Positions 8,009-16,810 of a DNA stretch of 64,000 nucleotides are shown here, piece by piece. The stretch covers positions 62,001 to 126,000 of the forward strand of contig JAKSJD010000002.1 of the NCBI GenBank assembly GCA_024398435.1, in the 5' to 3' direction. Source of the stretch: Bacteroidaceae bacterium (GTDB lineage: Bacteria > Bacteroidota > Bacteroidia > Bacteroidales > Bacteroidaceae). Under the pieces are notes generated by a model. That model ran no database searches. It was not told where the DNA came from and was given only the letters and a program-made list of their open reading frames with translations. Numbering within the stretch: the stretch's first letter is position 1; the number at the start of each line of letters is the position of its first letter. The translations under genes were made by a program, and so were the position numbers.

Positions 8009-8971
8009 TTAGAGTTCAAACTTATAGCCAAGACCTACAATGTGTCCGTTCACTTCATCGTCGTTGTCTTTAGTAGTGTAGCGATAGTAGACGGAGAGTT
8101 TGTTTTTCTTGTTGATTTTGAGGTCATAGCCTACTGTGAATTTCCACTTGTTGGCTGTGTAGTTGAGTCCTACTCCGTAGTCGACTGATGCGAAGAGGTC
8201 GATTGGGAAGTTGCGGATGTCGTAGCTTGCAGAGAGTTTGCTTCGGAGAGTGGTTCTGTCCTTGCGATACTTCTGGTCGACATCTTTGTTGAGAGTCTTT
8301 CCGATTACATTTCCTTCAGCATCCTTGTAGTCTTCGCCCATGTATTCATCGTTATACTGCCAAGGAGTTGTCTGCCAATCGATGGTTCCATCAGGGAGTT
8401 CAGGGCTGTTGTATTCGTCGATGCGCCACTTTGTGCGGTTTGTTGATGCGTTGCAATAGTGGCCGTATTGTACGGTTTCCTTCAGAGAGAACGACCAACG
8501 CTTGTTTGGGTCGTAGCTTGCATTGAGGCCTACATTGATGCGGTAGCGGTTGCGCCAATACTTTTCGGAGATGTTGTAGCCTTTCTGGTCGCCTACGTTG
8601 AAGTAGCCGAGGTCGACGAGTTCGTCGGTTGCATCGAAGTACTTAACGTCTTTTTCCTGGAGCTTTTGGGTCCAGAGGTATTCGAATCCTGCACTTGATT
8701 TGAGTGAGAATTTCTTGTCAGTTGTTTGGTAGAGCTTATATGAAAGTGCTGCTCCCACTGTGTAGCGGTCGATGTCTTCAGCATCGTTTTGGGTACGCAT
8801 TCCGGCTTCCATTTCGAGTTTGAGTCCGGATGCTATCTTTGTTTCGCCTTCGACTGAGAGGTCGTAACCGAAGTCGTCGTCTTGTGCCAATGCTGTGGTT
8901 GGCGCGAGAAGGCTTGCGAAGCAGAGTGCTGCAATGGCCTTGAACCAGCGGTTGCTGTTAGTTTTCATCAT
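8009..8971 (-). CDS. DUF2490-type outer-membrane barrel protein
   Basis: A 320-aa protein with a signal peptide (cleavage near TTALAQ) followed by many amphipathic beta strands alternating with charged turns. It ends in YRYTTKDNDDEVNGHIVGLG and a terminal F-E-L, consistent with an outer-membrane barrel. It resembles DUF2490 porin-like proteins. It sits between the DUF4956 gene (14 bases upstream) and the small tail protein (45 bases downstream), all leftward. It may form the outer-membrane component of the VTC/DUF4956 module. No ligand can be inferred from the sequence. Confidence 0.72.
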   Translation of the reverse strand: MMKTNSNRWFKAIAALCFASLLAPTTALAQDDDFGYDLSVEGETKIASGLKLEMEAGMRTQNDAEDIDRYTVGAALSYKLYQTTDKKFSLKSSAGFEYLWTQKLQEKDVKYFDATDELVDLGYFNVGDQKGYNISEKYWRNRYRINVGLNASYDPNKRWSFSLKETVQYGHYCNASTNRTKWRIDEYNSPELPDGTIDWQTTPWQYNDEYMGEDYKDAEGNVIGKTLNKDVDQKYRKDRTTLRSKLSASYDIRNFPIDLFASVDYGVGLNYTANKWKFTVGYDLKINKKNKLSVYYRYTTKDNDDEVNGHIVGLGYKFEL

Positions 8972-8985
8972 AGTGTGGTATTGTT

Positions 8986-9693
8986 TTAATCGTAAAGTTT
9001 TGGCATCTTCTGGAGTGTGTCGTCGTTGTCCTTGTCGTCTACTTCTGTGTAATAGACTTTGAGGAGGGCCATGTCTTTGAGGAAGTCGAGGCTGCCGACG
9101 GATACTTCCTTTATGTTGAGGCCTGTGCGAACCTTGAGGTCTTCGATGAGTTCCTGACGCTTGTCGGGCTGGATGAGGTCGATTTTATCGTACTTGATGT
9201 ACTTTGTGCTGTAGCTTGTTACCCATTTTCCGCCTTCGGCAATCCAGATTACTGCTATGAAGATGATGTTGGTGACGAGGAGTTCAACGATTGATGTCAA
9301 TTCAGGAGCGAAGAAGTCGGGGTGTTTGCCTGAAATATCGGCTGTCCAAGCGAGTCCGTTGATTGCTGCGAGTGAGATTACGAGGAAGAGGTAGGTCATT
9401 TCGCGGATAGGAACGGATTCGGTTCTGTAGCGCATGATGCAGAAGATTGCGAAGAGTCCCATCGCAATACCGGTTTTCAGTTTGGCGTCGCCCATGAGGT
9501 GTATGAGCATGAAGATTCCGAATCCCACGAGGATGTAGGTGAAGAAGAAGTCGACTCTACGGCTCTTTGGGAAGTAGAAACCTCGTGCAATGATGATTGT
9601 GAAGGCTGTGTTGATGATAAATCTGAAGAGCAAGTCTAAGATTCTGCATGAGTCACTGCTGAGAAGTGACATGAAGTCGTTGATTGATTCCAT
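8986..9693 (-). CDS. DUF4956 inner-membrane protein
   Basis: A 235-aa protein with four or so hydrophobic segments: about residues 20-42, 48-68, 70-88 and 95-112, then one near 130-150. A soluble C-terminal domain follows (KYDKIDLIQPDKRQELIEDL...TGLNIKEVSVGSLDFLKDMA). This arrangement is characteristic of DUF4956, found beside VTC-domain polyphosphate-polymerase-like proteins in many bacteria. The C-terminal domain may bind a ligand or partner in the cytoplasm. It lies 120 bases after the VTC gene; that spacer contains a 22-base phased repeat. Confidence 0.82.
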   Translation of the reverse strand: MESINDFMSLLSSDSCRILDLLFRFIINTAFTIIIARGFYFPKSRRVDFFFTYILVGFGIFMLIHLMGDAKLKTGIAMGLFAIFCIMRYRTESVPIREMTYLFLVISLAAINGLAWTADISGKHPDFFAPELTSIVELLVTNIIFIAVIWIAEGGKWVTSYSTKYIKYDKIDLIQPDKRQELIEDLKVRTGLNIKEVSVGSLDFLKDMALLKVYYTEVDDKDNDDTLQKMPKLYD

Positions 9694-9756
9694 TTGTTTT
9701 AGTGTATAATTTTAAGTTGTTATTCTATTCCTTGAATTTCTCTTTGTTTTGTTTGT

Positions 9757-9814
9757 TATTGTTTGCTTGAAAACGGACCGCGAAACTTGACATCATTTCT
9801 CGCGAAACTTTTTT
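9757..9814. repeat. 22-base phased repeat array D (three units)
   Basis: Units start at 9757, 9779 and 9801. The last two share an identical ten-base core (CGCGAAACTT) exactly 22 bases apart, and the final unit continues into a T-run that touches the VTC stop codon. The spacer part GACATCATTTCT resembles GACCCTTTTTCT and GGTCATTTCT in array A. Confidence 0.65.
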
Positions 9815-10629
9815 CAGGCTCTTTCGTCTTCTCCTTCGTGTTCTGTCAGGTAGCGTTCGTCGGCATTGATTTTGGCGAGGTTCCTGACTTTTCGCTTGAA
9901 GTTGTTTTGCTTGAGTCCTGGGTCGGTCCAAACCATTCCTATGCAGCATTTGCTGAATCCCGTTGGGTGGATGTGGAGGTCGCGGAGGAGTGAGCAGATT
10001 GGTGAGTAGACGTTTCCGTCGCGCTTGAGTTCGATGATTACGAGTTGGTCGCTGTCGGCGTCGTTGTTTGTCTCGAAGTTGTGGAAGCGGATGTTGAAGT
10101 CGATTGTGAGTCGTTCGGTCTTCGCGTTGTTCACGAGTGTGATTCGGTCGAAGAGGTTCTGTACTACCATGTGCATCGAATTGAAAGGCATCTTAGCTTT
10201 CTTCATCACGAGTTCTCCTGCTCCTTCGGCTTGTTGTGCGGTTTCGAGTGAAGGCACTTGTATGCGTTTCTTCTTTGTTCTCCCGTGGTTGTTTTTGTTT
10301 TTCACCTCGAGGAATGTGAGGTCGCCGCTGGTGAGATAGGTTCTGACTCTCACTTTCACGCGCTTTGCCCGTTTGTTGTGGTGCATGAGGTACATGGTGT
10401 GAGTGTCAGTATCGAAATAAGTTGTACGATAAGGGCAGATTGTGGTTGTTCCGATGGTTTGGACGAAGTATTTGCCCTGTACCATCTGGAGCAAGTCGAT
10501 GAGTTGTCGTTTTGTTGCCACATACTTGGTATCGAGTCGGTTCATGAGTTTAATCGACTCCATTTGTTCAAGTGTGATAGGTGGCAATGTCTCGAGCAAC
10601 TGTTGAATCTTTTTATCCTTGTTGTCCAT
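9814..10629 (-). CDS. VTC-domain polyphosphate polymerase-like protein
   Basis: A 271-aa protein when started at MDNKDKKIQ, the first Met that fits the family. The open frame extends 43 codons further up, but that part runs through the promoter and is rejected. VTC-domain signatures are present: MNRLDTKYVA near the N-terminus, YFDTDTHTMYLMHHN, the basic KVRVRTYL strand, LTFLEVKNK, GRTKKKRI and the acidic strand DQLVIIELKRDG. These line the tunnel that binds nucleotide and polyphosphate in VTC4. Bacterial members are usually linked to DUF4956, CotH kinases and Cthe_2159 proteins, and two of those partners are present in this operon. Whether it makes polyphosphate or modifies another polymer is not known. 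Confidence 0.85.
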   Translation of the reverse strand: MDNKDKKIQQLLETLPPITLEQMESIKLMNRLDTKYVATKRQLIDLLQMVQGKYFVQTIGTTTICPYRTTYFDTDTHTMYLMHHNKRAKRVKVRVRTYLTSGDLTFLEVKNKNNHGRTKKKRIQVPSLETAQQAEGAGELVMKKAKMPFNSMHMVVQNLFDRITLVNNAKTERLTIDFNIRFHNFETNNDADSDQLVIIELKRDGNVYSPICSLLRDLHIHPTGFSKCCIGMVWTDPGLKQNNFKRKVRNLAKINADERYLTEHEGEDERA

Positions 10630-10668
10630 TTTCGATACTTTGAAGCGCCTTATTCTTTTTTTGTTTTT

Positions 10669-10684
10669 GCAGGTAAATACCTGC
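10669..10684. promoter_or_regulatory. Perfect 16-base palindrome in VTC leader (operator candidate)
   Basis: GCAGGTAAATACCTGC reads the same on both strands and lies just downstream of the -7 box of the VTC operon, where a repressor or an RNA stem could act. Confidence 0.5.
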
Positions 10685-10695
10685 GCTATTCGTTG

Positions 10696-10703
10696 CAAAT
10701 TTA
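10696..10703 (-). promoter_or_regulatory. -7 box of the VTC operon
   Basis: The minus strand reads TAAATTTG, a match to TAnnTTTG, 66 bases before the chosen start codon. This supports rejecting the longer N-terminal extension of the VTC gene. Confidence 0.5.
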
Positions 10704-10786
10704 GACTTTTTATTTTAATCTCAACATATTTTTCACGGTTTTTTGCATAAATCGCCAAACTTTTTCCATGTTCAACGAATTATTTA

Positions 10787-10794
10787 TATCTTTG
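10787..10794 (+). promoter_or_regulatory. -7 box of hflX
   Basis: TATCTTTG lies 22 bases upstream of the hflX start codon and is a strong match to the Bacteroidetes consensus. Confidence 0.65.
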
Positions 10795-10816
10795 CAATGG
10801 ATTTTGAAATGATAAA

Positions 10817-12049
10817 ATGAAAGAATTTGTAATCTCGGAAGCAAAAGTTGAAACTGCCGTTATCGTCGGTTTGGTCACTCCATACCAAAATGAGAGGAAG
10901 ACAAAGGAATATCTCGACGAGTTGGAATTTCTTGCCGATACAGCCGGAGCCAAGGTCGTGAAACGATTCACTCAGAAGGTGAACGGCCCAAGCAGTGTGA
11001 CCTATGTGGGCACTGGAAAATTGGAGGAAATCCGTGATTTCATCAAGGCAGAAGAAGATGAAGAGAGAGAAGTGGGGATGGTGATTTTCGACGACGAACT
11101 CTCGGCCAAGCAGATAAGGAATATCGAAAAGGAACTGCAAGTGAAGATTCTCGACCGCACTTCGCTCATTCTCGATATCTTCGCAATGAGGGCACAGACA
11201 GCCACAGCCAAGACTCAGGTGGAACTGGCTCAATACAAATATATGCTCCCTCGACTCACCCGACTCTGGACTCACCTTGAGCGTCAGCGAGGCGGTAGTG
11301 TGGGACTTCGCGGACCTGGTGAAACCCAACTCGAGATGGACCAACGAATCATCCGCAACCGAATGGCTCTGCTAAAGCAGCGACTGAAGGAAATCGACAC
11401 TCAGAAGACTACTCAGCGCAAGAATCGTGGTCGACTTATCCGTGTGGCTCTTGTGGGTTATACCAATGTTGGAAAGTCCACCCTTATGAACCTTCTCTCA
11501 AAGAGTGAAGTGTTTGCCGAAAACAAGCTTTTCGCCACTCTCGACACCACGGTCCGAAAGGTCATCATCGACAATCTTCCGTTCCTTCTCAGCGATACGG
11601 TTGGATTCATCCGCAAACTCCCAACCGACCTCGTCGATTCGTTCAAGTCGACACTCGATGAAGTGCGCGAAGCCGACATTCTCATCCATCTCGTAGATAT
11701 TTCCCATCCCGATTTCGAGGAGCAGATCCGAGTGGTGGAGAAGACTCTTGCCGACCTTGGAGCCAGTGAGAAACCGATGATGATTGTCTTCAACAAAATC
11801 GATGCCTACACTTGGGTGGAAAAGGAAGCCGACGACCTCACTCCAAAGACTCGCGAAAACATCAGCCTCGACGAACTCATGGCCACTTGGATGGCAAAGC
11901 TCGGCGACAGTTGCTTCTTCATTTCCGCCAAAACGGGCGATAATATCAAGGAGTTGAAGGACCTCATGTACAAGAAGGTTCGCGAACTCCACGTACAGAA
12001 ATATCCATACAACGATTTCCTCTATCAGCACTATGAGGAAGAGGAATAA
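10817..12049 (+). CDS. hflX: GTPase HflX
   Basis: A 410-aa ribosome-associated GTPase thought to rescue or split stalled 70S ribosomes. The N-terminal HflX domain (YVGTGKLEEI, VIFDDELSAKQIRNIE, DRTSLILDIFA) is followed by the glycine-rich GGSVGLRGPGETQLE segment. The GTPase domain has GYTNVGKST (about 214-222), DTVGFIRKLP (about 258) and NKID (about 322). The length is typical for Bacteroidetes. It is divergent from the VTC operon and 21 bases ahead of the DUF4954 gene, so those two probably form one message. Confidence 0.97.
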   Translation: MKEFVISEAKVETAVIVGLVTPYQNERKTKEYLDELEFLADTAGAKVVKRFTQKVNGPSSVTYVGTGKLEEIRDFIKAEEDEEREVGMVIFDDELSAKQIRNIEKELQVKILDRTSLILDIFAMRAQTATAKTQVELAQYKYMLPRLTRLWTHLERQRGGSVGLRGPGETQLEMDQRIIRNRMALLKQRLKEIDTQKTTQRKNRGRLIRVALVGYTNVGKSTLMNLLSKSEVFAENKLFATLDTTVRKVIIDNLPFLLSDTVGFIRKLPTDLVDSFKSTLDEVREADILIHLVDISHPDFEEQIRVVEKTLADLGASEKPMMIVFNKIDAYTWVEKEADDLTPKTRENISLDELMATWMAKLGDSCFFISAKTGDNIKELKDLMYKKVRELHVQKYPYNDFLYQHYEEEE

Positions 12050-12070
12050 CCCTACATATAATATATAAAT

Positions 12071-13762
12071 ATGAGAAACCTGACAAATACAGAAATAGCA
12101 ATCCTTGAACAGCAAGGATGTACGGCAGAAGATTGGATGCAAATCCTTGTGGCCGATGATTTTCAGGCCAATCGCATCAGCCGAGTCAACTTCTTCGGAC
12201 ACATCGTCATCGGTTCGCTCCTTGGGATGGTCACAGTGGAAGAGGGTTTCCAGCGCCCTTGCGGCATCTATAATGCCACATTGAAGGACGTTTCCATTGG
12301 TGATGGTTGTTTCATCGAGAATGTTGGAGGCTACATTGCCGACTATTCCATTTCCGACCATTGCTACATTGCCAACATCGGAATCATGACCACTCAGGGC
12401 ATTCCTGCCTTTGGCAACGGAACGGTTGTTTCTGTTCTCAACGAAGGTGGCGACGGCAATGTCGTGATTTACGACCGCCTTACAGCTCAGATTGCTTGGC
12501 TTATGCTCCATGATGAGAGTGTTCGCCAGATGGCACTTCGTGAAATCGCTTCGCGTCCACAGATGGACAAGGGCGAAGTGGGCGAGGGTTGCCGAATCGT
12601 GGGAGTGAAGGAAATCCAGAATGCCCTCATTCAGTCATATTGTGAGATTCAGGGAGCTTCACGCCTGTCGAATGTTACGCTTCTCAGTAGCGACGATGCT
12701 CCTACATATATCGGAACCGACACAATCATCGAAAACACGGTTGTTGCCCTTGGAGCCACAGTTACCGACGGAGCCAAGGTGGATAATTGTTTCGTAGGCG
12801 AATCGGTTCATATCGGTAAGGGTTTCTCGGCCGAGGCAAGTCTTTTCTTTGCCAACAGCTATATGGACAACGGCGAATCGTGTGCCGCCTTCTGTGGTCC
12901 GTTCTCTTGTTCCCACCACAAGTCGACCCTTCTCATCGGAGGTCAGTTCTCGTTCTACAATGCCGGTTCGGGCACCAATCAGAGCAACCACGCCTACAAG
13001 ATGGGGCCAATCCATTGGGGAATCCTCGAACGCGGAGCCAAGACAGCATCTGGTTGTCATATTCTTTGGCCTGCACATATCGGAGTGTTCTCGATGGTGA
13101 TGGGCAAGGTAGCCGAGCATCCACGCATTCAGAATCTTCCTTTCTCTTATGTTATTTCCACAAGAGAGAAGACTTATATCGTACCGGGAATCAATCTCCG
13201 TACCGTAGGTACATGGAGGGATGTGGGCAAATGGCCAAAGCGTGATGGCCGTCCACAACTTGCCCGCCGCGACATCATCAACCATTCGTTCCCAAATCCT
13301 TATATCATCCAGTTTGTCTATGCCGGAATCGAACTCTTGAACACACTTGTAGAGCAGCAGGGTAAAGATGCCGACGAATACAAGTTCGAGGGATGTTACA
13401 TCAAGCGTCGTGCCCTCTTGGCTGGATTGAAATACTATCAGTTGGCTCTCCGTCTCTATCCATCCGCTAAGCCAACCGACGAATGGCTCGACCTCGCAGG
13501 AATGATTGCTCCGAAGAAGCAAATCGACGACCTCCTGACCGACATAGAAGAAGGTGATGTGAAGACCTCCGACGAGGTGGTTAGTCGCCTCCAAACTCTC
13601 AATCGCGACAATCGCTATCAGTATAGTATTGTGCAGACAATCGACTATGCCGAGGCCCACGACGAATGGCTCGATATGGTTCGACGCGATGCTGAGAAAG
13701 AGTTTGAAATGGGTGATGTGGATGAGCAGCAATTGAAGGAATTCCTCGAGAAACTAAAGTAA
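12071..13762 (+). CDS. DUF4954 family protein (left-handed beta-helix, sugar-nucleotide type)
   Basis: A 563-aa cytoplasmic protein found mainly in Bacteroidetes. Hexapeptide-like rungs of a left-handed beta helix are visible between about residues 60 and 300 (for example ISDHCYIANIGI, TYIGTDTIIENTVV, GESVHIGKGFSAEASLFF, FCGPFSCSHHKSTLL). A helical C-terminal half follows. The fold resembles sugar-phosphate nucleotidyl- or acyltransferase helices, but no activity is established for the family. It follows hflX by 21 bases. Confidence 0.8.
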   Translation: MRNLTNTEIAILEQQGCTAEDWMQILVADDFQANRISRVNFFGHIVIGSLLGMVTVEEGFQRPCGIYNATLKDVSIGDGCFIENVGGYIADYSISDHCYIANIGIMTTQGIPAFGNGTVVSVLNEGGDGNVVIYDRLTAQIAWLMLHDESVRQMALREIASRPQMDKGEVGEGCRIVGVKEIQNALIQSYCEIQGASRLSNVTLLSSDDAPTYIGTDTIIENTVVALGATVTDGAKVDNCFVGESVHIGKGFSAEASLFFANSYMDNGESCAAFCGPFSCSHHKSTLLIGGQFSFYNAGSGTNQSNHAYKMGPIHWGILERGAKTASGCHILWPAHIGVFSMVMGKVAEHPRIQNLPFSYVISTREKTYIVPGINLRTVGTWRDVGKWPKRDGRPQLARRDIINHSFPNPYIIQFVYAGIELLNTLVEQQGKDADEYKFEGCYIKRRALLAGLKYYQLALRLYPSAKPTDEWLDLAGMIAPKKQIDDLLTDIEEGDVKTSDEVVSRLQTLNRDNRYQYSIVQTIDYAEAHDEWLDMVRRDAEKEFEMGDVDEQQLKEFLEKLK

Positions 13763-13838
13763 GAGGTTCAAGGTTCCAAGTTCAAGGTTCAAAGTCTCGC
13801 TGACCGCTGATAGCTGACATTAATAAATATATAACAAT
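13763..13838. repeat. TTCAAGGTTC-type spacer tag
   Basis: The spacer before the M16 gene contains GGTTCAAGGTTCCAAGTTC and a partial third copy. The same word family recurs at 19525, 33361, 35460 and 52020, always outside genes. Confidence 0.6.
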
Positions 13839-16739
13839 ATGAAAAAATTAATTCTTTTGGCAATCAGTGCATTGATGCTCGTTGCCTGCAACAAAGACTA
13901 TGAGAGTGTGAAGGACGATCCAATGGACGCCCGCATCTACACACTCGACAATGGTTTGAAAGTTTATCTCAGTGTCAATAAAGACCAACCACGCATTCAG
14001 ACCTACATCGCAGTGCGTGTTGGTGGTAAGAACGACCCAAGCGAAACCACAGGTCTTTCCCACTATCTCGAACACCTCATGTTCAAGGGAACCAGTTCGT
14101 TTGGTACTTCCAACTACGAAGCAGAGAAGCCTCTCCTCGACGAAATTGAGAATCTCTACGAAGTCTATCGCACAAAGACCGACTCCGAAGAGCGCAAGGC
14201 CATCTATCATCAGATCGACAGCATTTCGTATGCTGCTTCCAACTATGCCATTGCCAACGAATACGATAAGCTCATGGCAGCCATCGGTTCCAACGGTTCG
14301 AATGCCTACACAAGCGACGACGTCACTTGCTACACTGAGGACATTCCTTCCAACGAAGTGGAGAACTGGGCAAAGATTCAGGCCGACCGTTTCCAGAATA
14401 TGGTGATTCGTGGATTCCATACCGAACTTGAAACCGTTTACGAAGAATACAACATCTCTCTCACCGACGATATGCGCAAGGTTTGGGAGTCAATCGGTCA
14501 GATACTCTTCCCTAACCATCCATACGGTCAGCAGACAGTCATCGGACTTGGCGACCACCTCAAGAATCCTTCTATCAAGAACATCAAGGAACACTTCGCA
14601 AAGTGGTATGTTCCAAATAATGTGGCCATCTGTATGAGTGGTGATTTCGATCCAGAGGAAGTGATGGACATCATCAAGAAGTATTTCGGTCAGTGGCAGC
14701 CAAATCCAAATGTGGAAGCTCAGCGTGCCGAACTCCTCAACATCCCTCTCCAGCGCCTCACGGCTCCAGTCGAGAAGGAAGTGATCGGTCCTGAAGCCGA
14801 GGAAATTGTCCTTGCATGGGCATTTCCAGGGACAAAGAGTGTAGAGAGCGACTATCTCGAAATCATTGGCGAAATCCTCTCCAACGGCAAGGCAGGTCTT
14901 TTCGATATCGACCTCAACCAAGCACAGAAGGTACTCGGAGCAGGCAGTGGAGTGAATGGTATGAGCGACTTTTCCGAACTCCTTGCCCTCGCTTTGCCAA
15001 AGGACGGACAGACACTCGAAGAAGTGCGCGACCTCATGCTTGCCGAGATGGACAAGCTCAAGAACGGTCAGTTCGACGATAAGCTTCTCGAGTCGATCAT
15101 CAACAACATGAAGCTCAACTATATGCGCCAGCTCGAGGACAACGAGTCGCGTGCCGACATGTTCGTTCAGTCGTTTGTCAACGGTACGGAATGGAAGGAC
15201 GAAGTAGAGAAAATCGACCGCCTCTCCAAGATTTCCAAGGACGATATCGTAGCATTCGCAAAGAAATACATCACCGACGGCTATGCATGCATCTACAAGC
15301 GCCAGGGAGTCGACCCTAACGAGAAGAAGATAGAGAAGCCAGCCATCTCCCCAATCGAGATGAACCGCGACAAGCAGAGCGACTTCGTGAAGGCCATCGT
15401 CGAGTCGAAGCCAAAGGAAATCGAACCAGTATTCGTTGATTTCGAGAAGGACATGACCATTAAGACCTACGACAACGGCGACGAACTCCTCTACAAAAAA
15501 AATGAAACCAACGGCACATTCGTACTCCTCAGTCGTATTGAGCACGGAAGCAAGGCCGATAAGGCACTCTCCACGGCAGCCGACTACATCTCCTACCTCG
15601 GTACCGACAAGTTGACTCCAGAGGACCTTCAGAAAGAACTCTACCACCTTGCCTGCAATGCCAGTGTCAGTGTGCTCGCATCCACTTCGTTCATCACCGT
15701 TTCCGGTCTTGCCGAAAACATGCCACAAGCCCTCCAGCTCTGTCAGGATTGGATTTCGGGAGCTAAAGCCGATGCAGATGTCTATGCCAATCTCGTAGCC
15801 GACGAACTCAAGTCGCGCATCGACGCCAAGACCGACCAGCGCACATGCTTCTCACGCCTCCGTGCCTACGGACAATATGGTCCGCTCAACGAATCGACCA
15901 ACATCCTCACAGCCGAGGAATTCGCAGCCATGGAGCCACAGCAACTCCTCGACCGCGTGGCCGACCTCATGAACTATAAGAAGACCATCCTCTATTATGG
16001 TCCGCTCTCGCTCTCCGAAGTGGAAGAAGCCCTCGCCAGCGAACTCACGGCCACCAACCTCAAGGACGGAATTCATGCCAATGTGTTCGAGACACTCCCA
16101 ACTCCTAAGAACGAAATCTTCCTTGCCCCTTACGATGCCAAGAACATCTATATGCAAGGCTTCAGTGCGAGCCATGAGACATTCAATGCTGGACTCGAAC
16201 CAGTGAAGGCCCTCTTCAACGAATATTTCGGAGGAGGCATGAACGGAGTAGTGTTCCAGGAACTTCGCGAATCACGCGGACTTGCCTACAGTGCAGCAGC
16301 AGCCTACACCACTCCAGAGTTCCTCCATCAGCCAACCACCTTCTATTCGTACATCATCACCCAAAACGATAAGATGATGGATGCTTTCACCACCTTCGAC
16401 CAGATTATCGAGCAGATGCCACAATCCCAGCTCGCGTTCAATCTCGCCAAGGAAGCCATCCTCAAGCGCATCGCCACATCCCGCACCATTCGCGAACAAG
16501 TGCTCACCAGCTACGTTGCAGCCCGCAACCGAGGACTCGACTACGATATCAACCGCGATATCTACAACCGTGTGAAAGAGATGACACTCGACGATGTGGT
16601 CGAATTCCAGAAGAACCATGTTAAGGGCCGCACCTACAAGTATCTCATCCTCGGCAACGAGAAAGAACTCGACATGCAAAAGCTCGGTGAAATCGGCGAA
16701 ATCCACCGTCTCACCCTCGAAGATATCTTCGGATATTGA
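13839..16739 (+). CDS. M16 family zinc metalloprotease lipoprotein
   Basis: A 966-aa two-repeat pitrilysin-type peptidase. It begins with a lipoprotein signal peptide (LLAISALMLVAC, lipid Cys about residue 17), so it is anchored in the envelope. The N-terminal catalytic unit carries the inverted zinc motif HYLEH (His75, Glu78, His79), and a downstream acidic segment (TELETVYEEYN) fits the third zinc ligand. The C-terminal half is an M16C-like inactive repeat with the RESRGLAYSA motif. The size matches full two-domain periplasmic M16 proteins. Substrates are unknown; short peptides are likely. No frameshift is visible. Confidence 0.92.
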   Translation: MKKLILLAISALMLVACNKDYESVKDDPMDARIYTLDNGLKVYLSVNKDQPRIQTYIAVRVGGKNDPSETTGLSHYLEHLMFKGTSSFGTSNYEAEKPLLDEIENLYEVYRTKTDSEERKAIYHQIDSISYAASNYAIANEYDKLMAAIGSNGSNAYTSDDVTCYTEDIPSNEVENWAKIQADRFQNMVIRGFHTELETVYEEYNISLTDDMRKVWESIGQILFPNHPYGQQTVIGLGDHLKNPSIKNIKEHFAKWYVPNNVAICMSGDFDPEEVMDIIKKYFGQWQPNPNVEAQRAELLNIPLQRLTAPVEKEVIGPEAEEIVLAWAFPGTKSVESDYLEIIGEILSNGKAGLFDIDLNQAQKVLGAGSGVNGMSDFSELLALALPKDGQTLEEVRDLMLAEMDKLKNGQFDDKLLESIINNMKLNYMRQLEDNESRADMFVQSFVNGTEWKDEVEKIDRLSKISKDDIVAFAKKYITDGYACIYKRQGVDPNEKKIEKPAISPIEMNRDKQSDFVKAIVESKPKEIEPVFVDFEKDMTIKTYDNGDELLYKKNETNGTFVLLSRIEHGSKADKALSTAADYISYLGTDKLTPEDLQKELYHLACNASVSVLASTSFITVSGLAENMPQALQLCQDWISGAKADADVYANLVADELKSRIDAKTDQRTCFSRLRAYGQYGPLNESTNILTAEEFAAMEPQQLLDRVADLMNYKKTILYYGPLSLSEVEEALASELTATNLKDGIHANVFETLPTPKNEIFLAPYDAKNIYMQGFSASHETFNAGLEPVKALFNEYFGGGMNGVVFQELRESRGLAYSAAAAYTTPEFLHQPTTFYSYIITQNDKMMDAFTTFDQIIEQMPQSQLAFNLAKEAILKRIATSRTIREQVLTSYVAARNRGLDYDINRDIYNRVKEMTLDDVVEFQKNHVKGRTYKYLILGNEKELDMQKLGEIGEIHRLTLEDIFGY

Positions 16740-16810
16740 TTGGCGGTAAGATAGCAGTTAGAAGTTTTTTTAGTATTTCTAGGGCTTCTAGATTTTCTAG
16801 CCCACCAACG

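Noticed and set aside
10630-10758. 43-codon N-terminal extension of the VTC protein
   Set aside because: It crosses the TAAATTTG box and a palindrome; the family starts at the later Met.
12659-13732. 357-codon minus-strand ORF inside the DUF4954 gene
   Set aside because: Antisense shadow caused by the codon bias of a well-supported gene.
14490-15728. 412-codon minus-strand ORF inside the M16 gene
   Set aside because: Antisense shadow; it lacks promoter, signal or domain features while the sense gene has the HxxEH motif.
16736-16810. TTG start that would overlap the M16 gene and extend the GNAT protein
   Set aside because: The extra 25 residues translate spacer sequence with CTAG-type words and do not fit the GNAT N-terminus.
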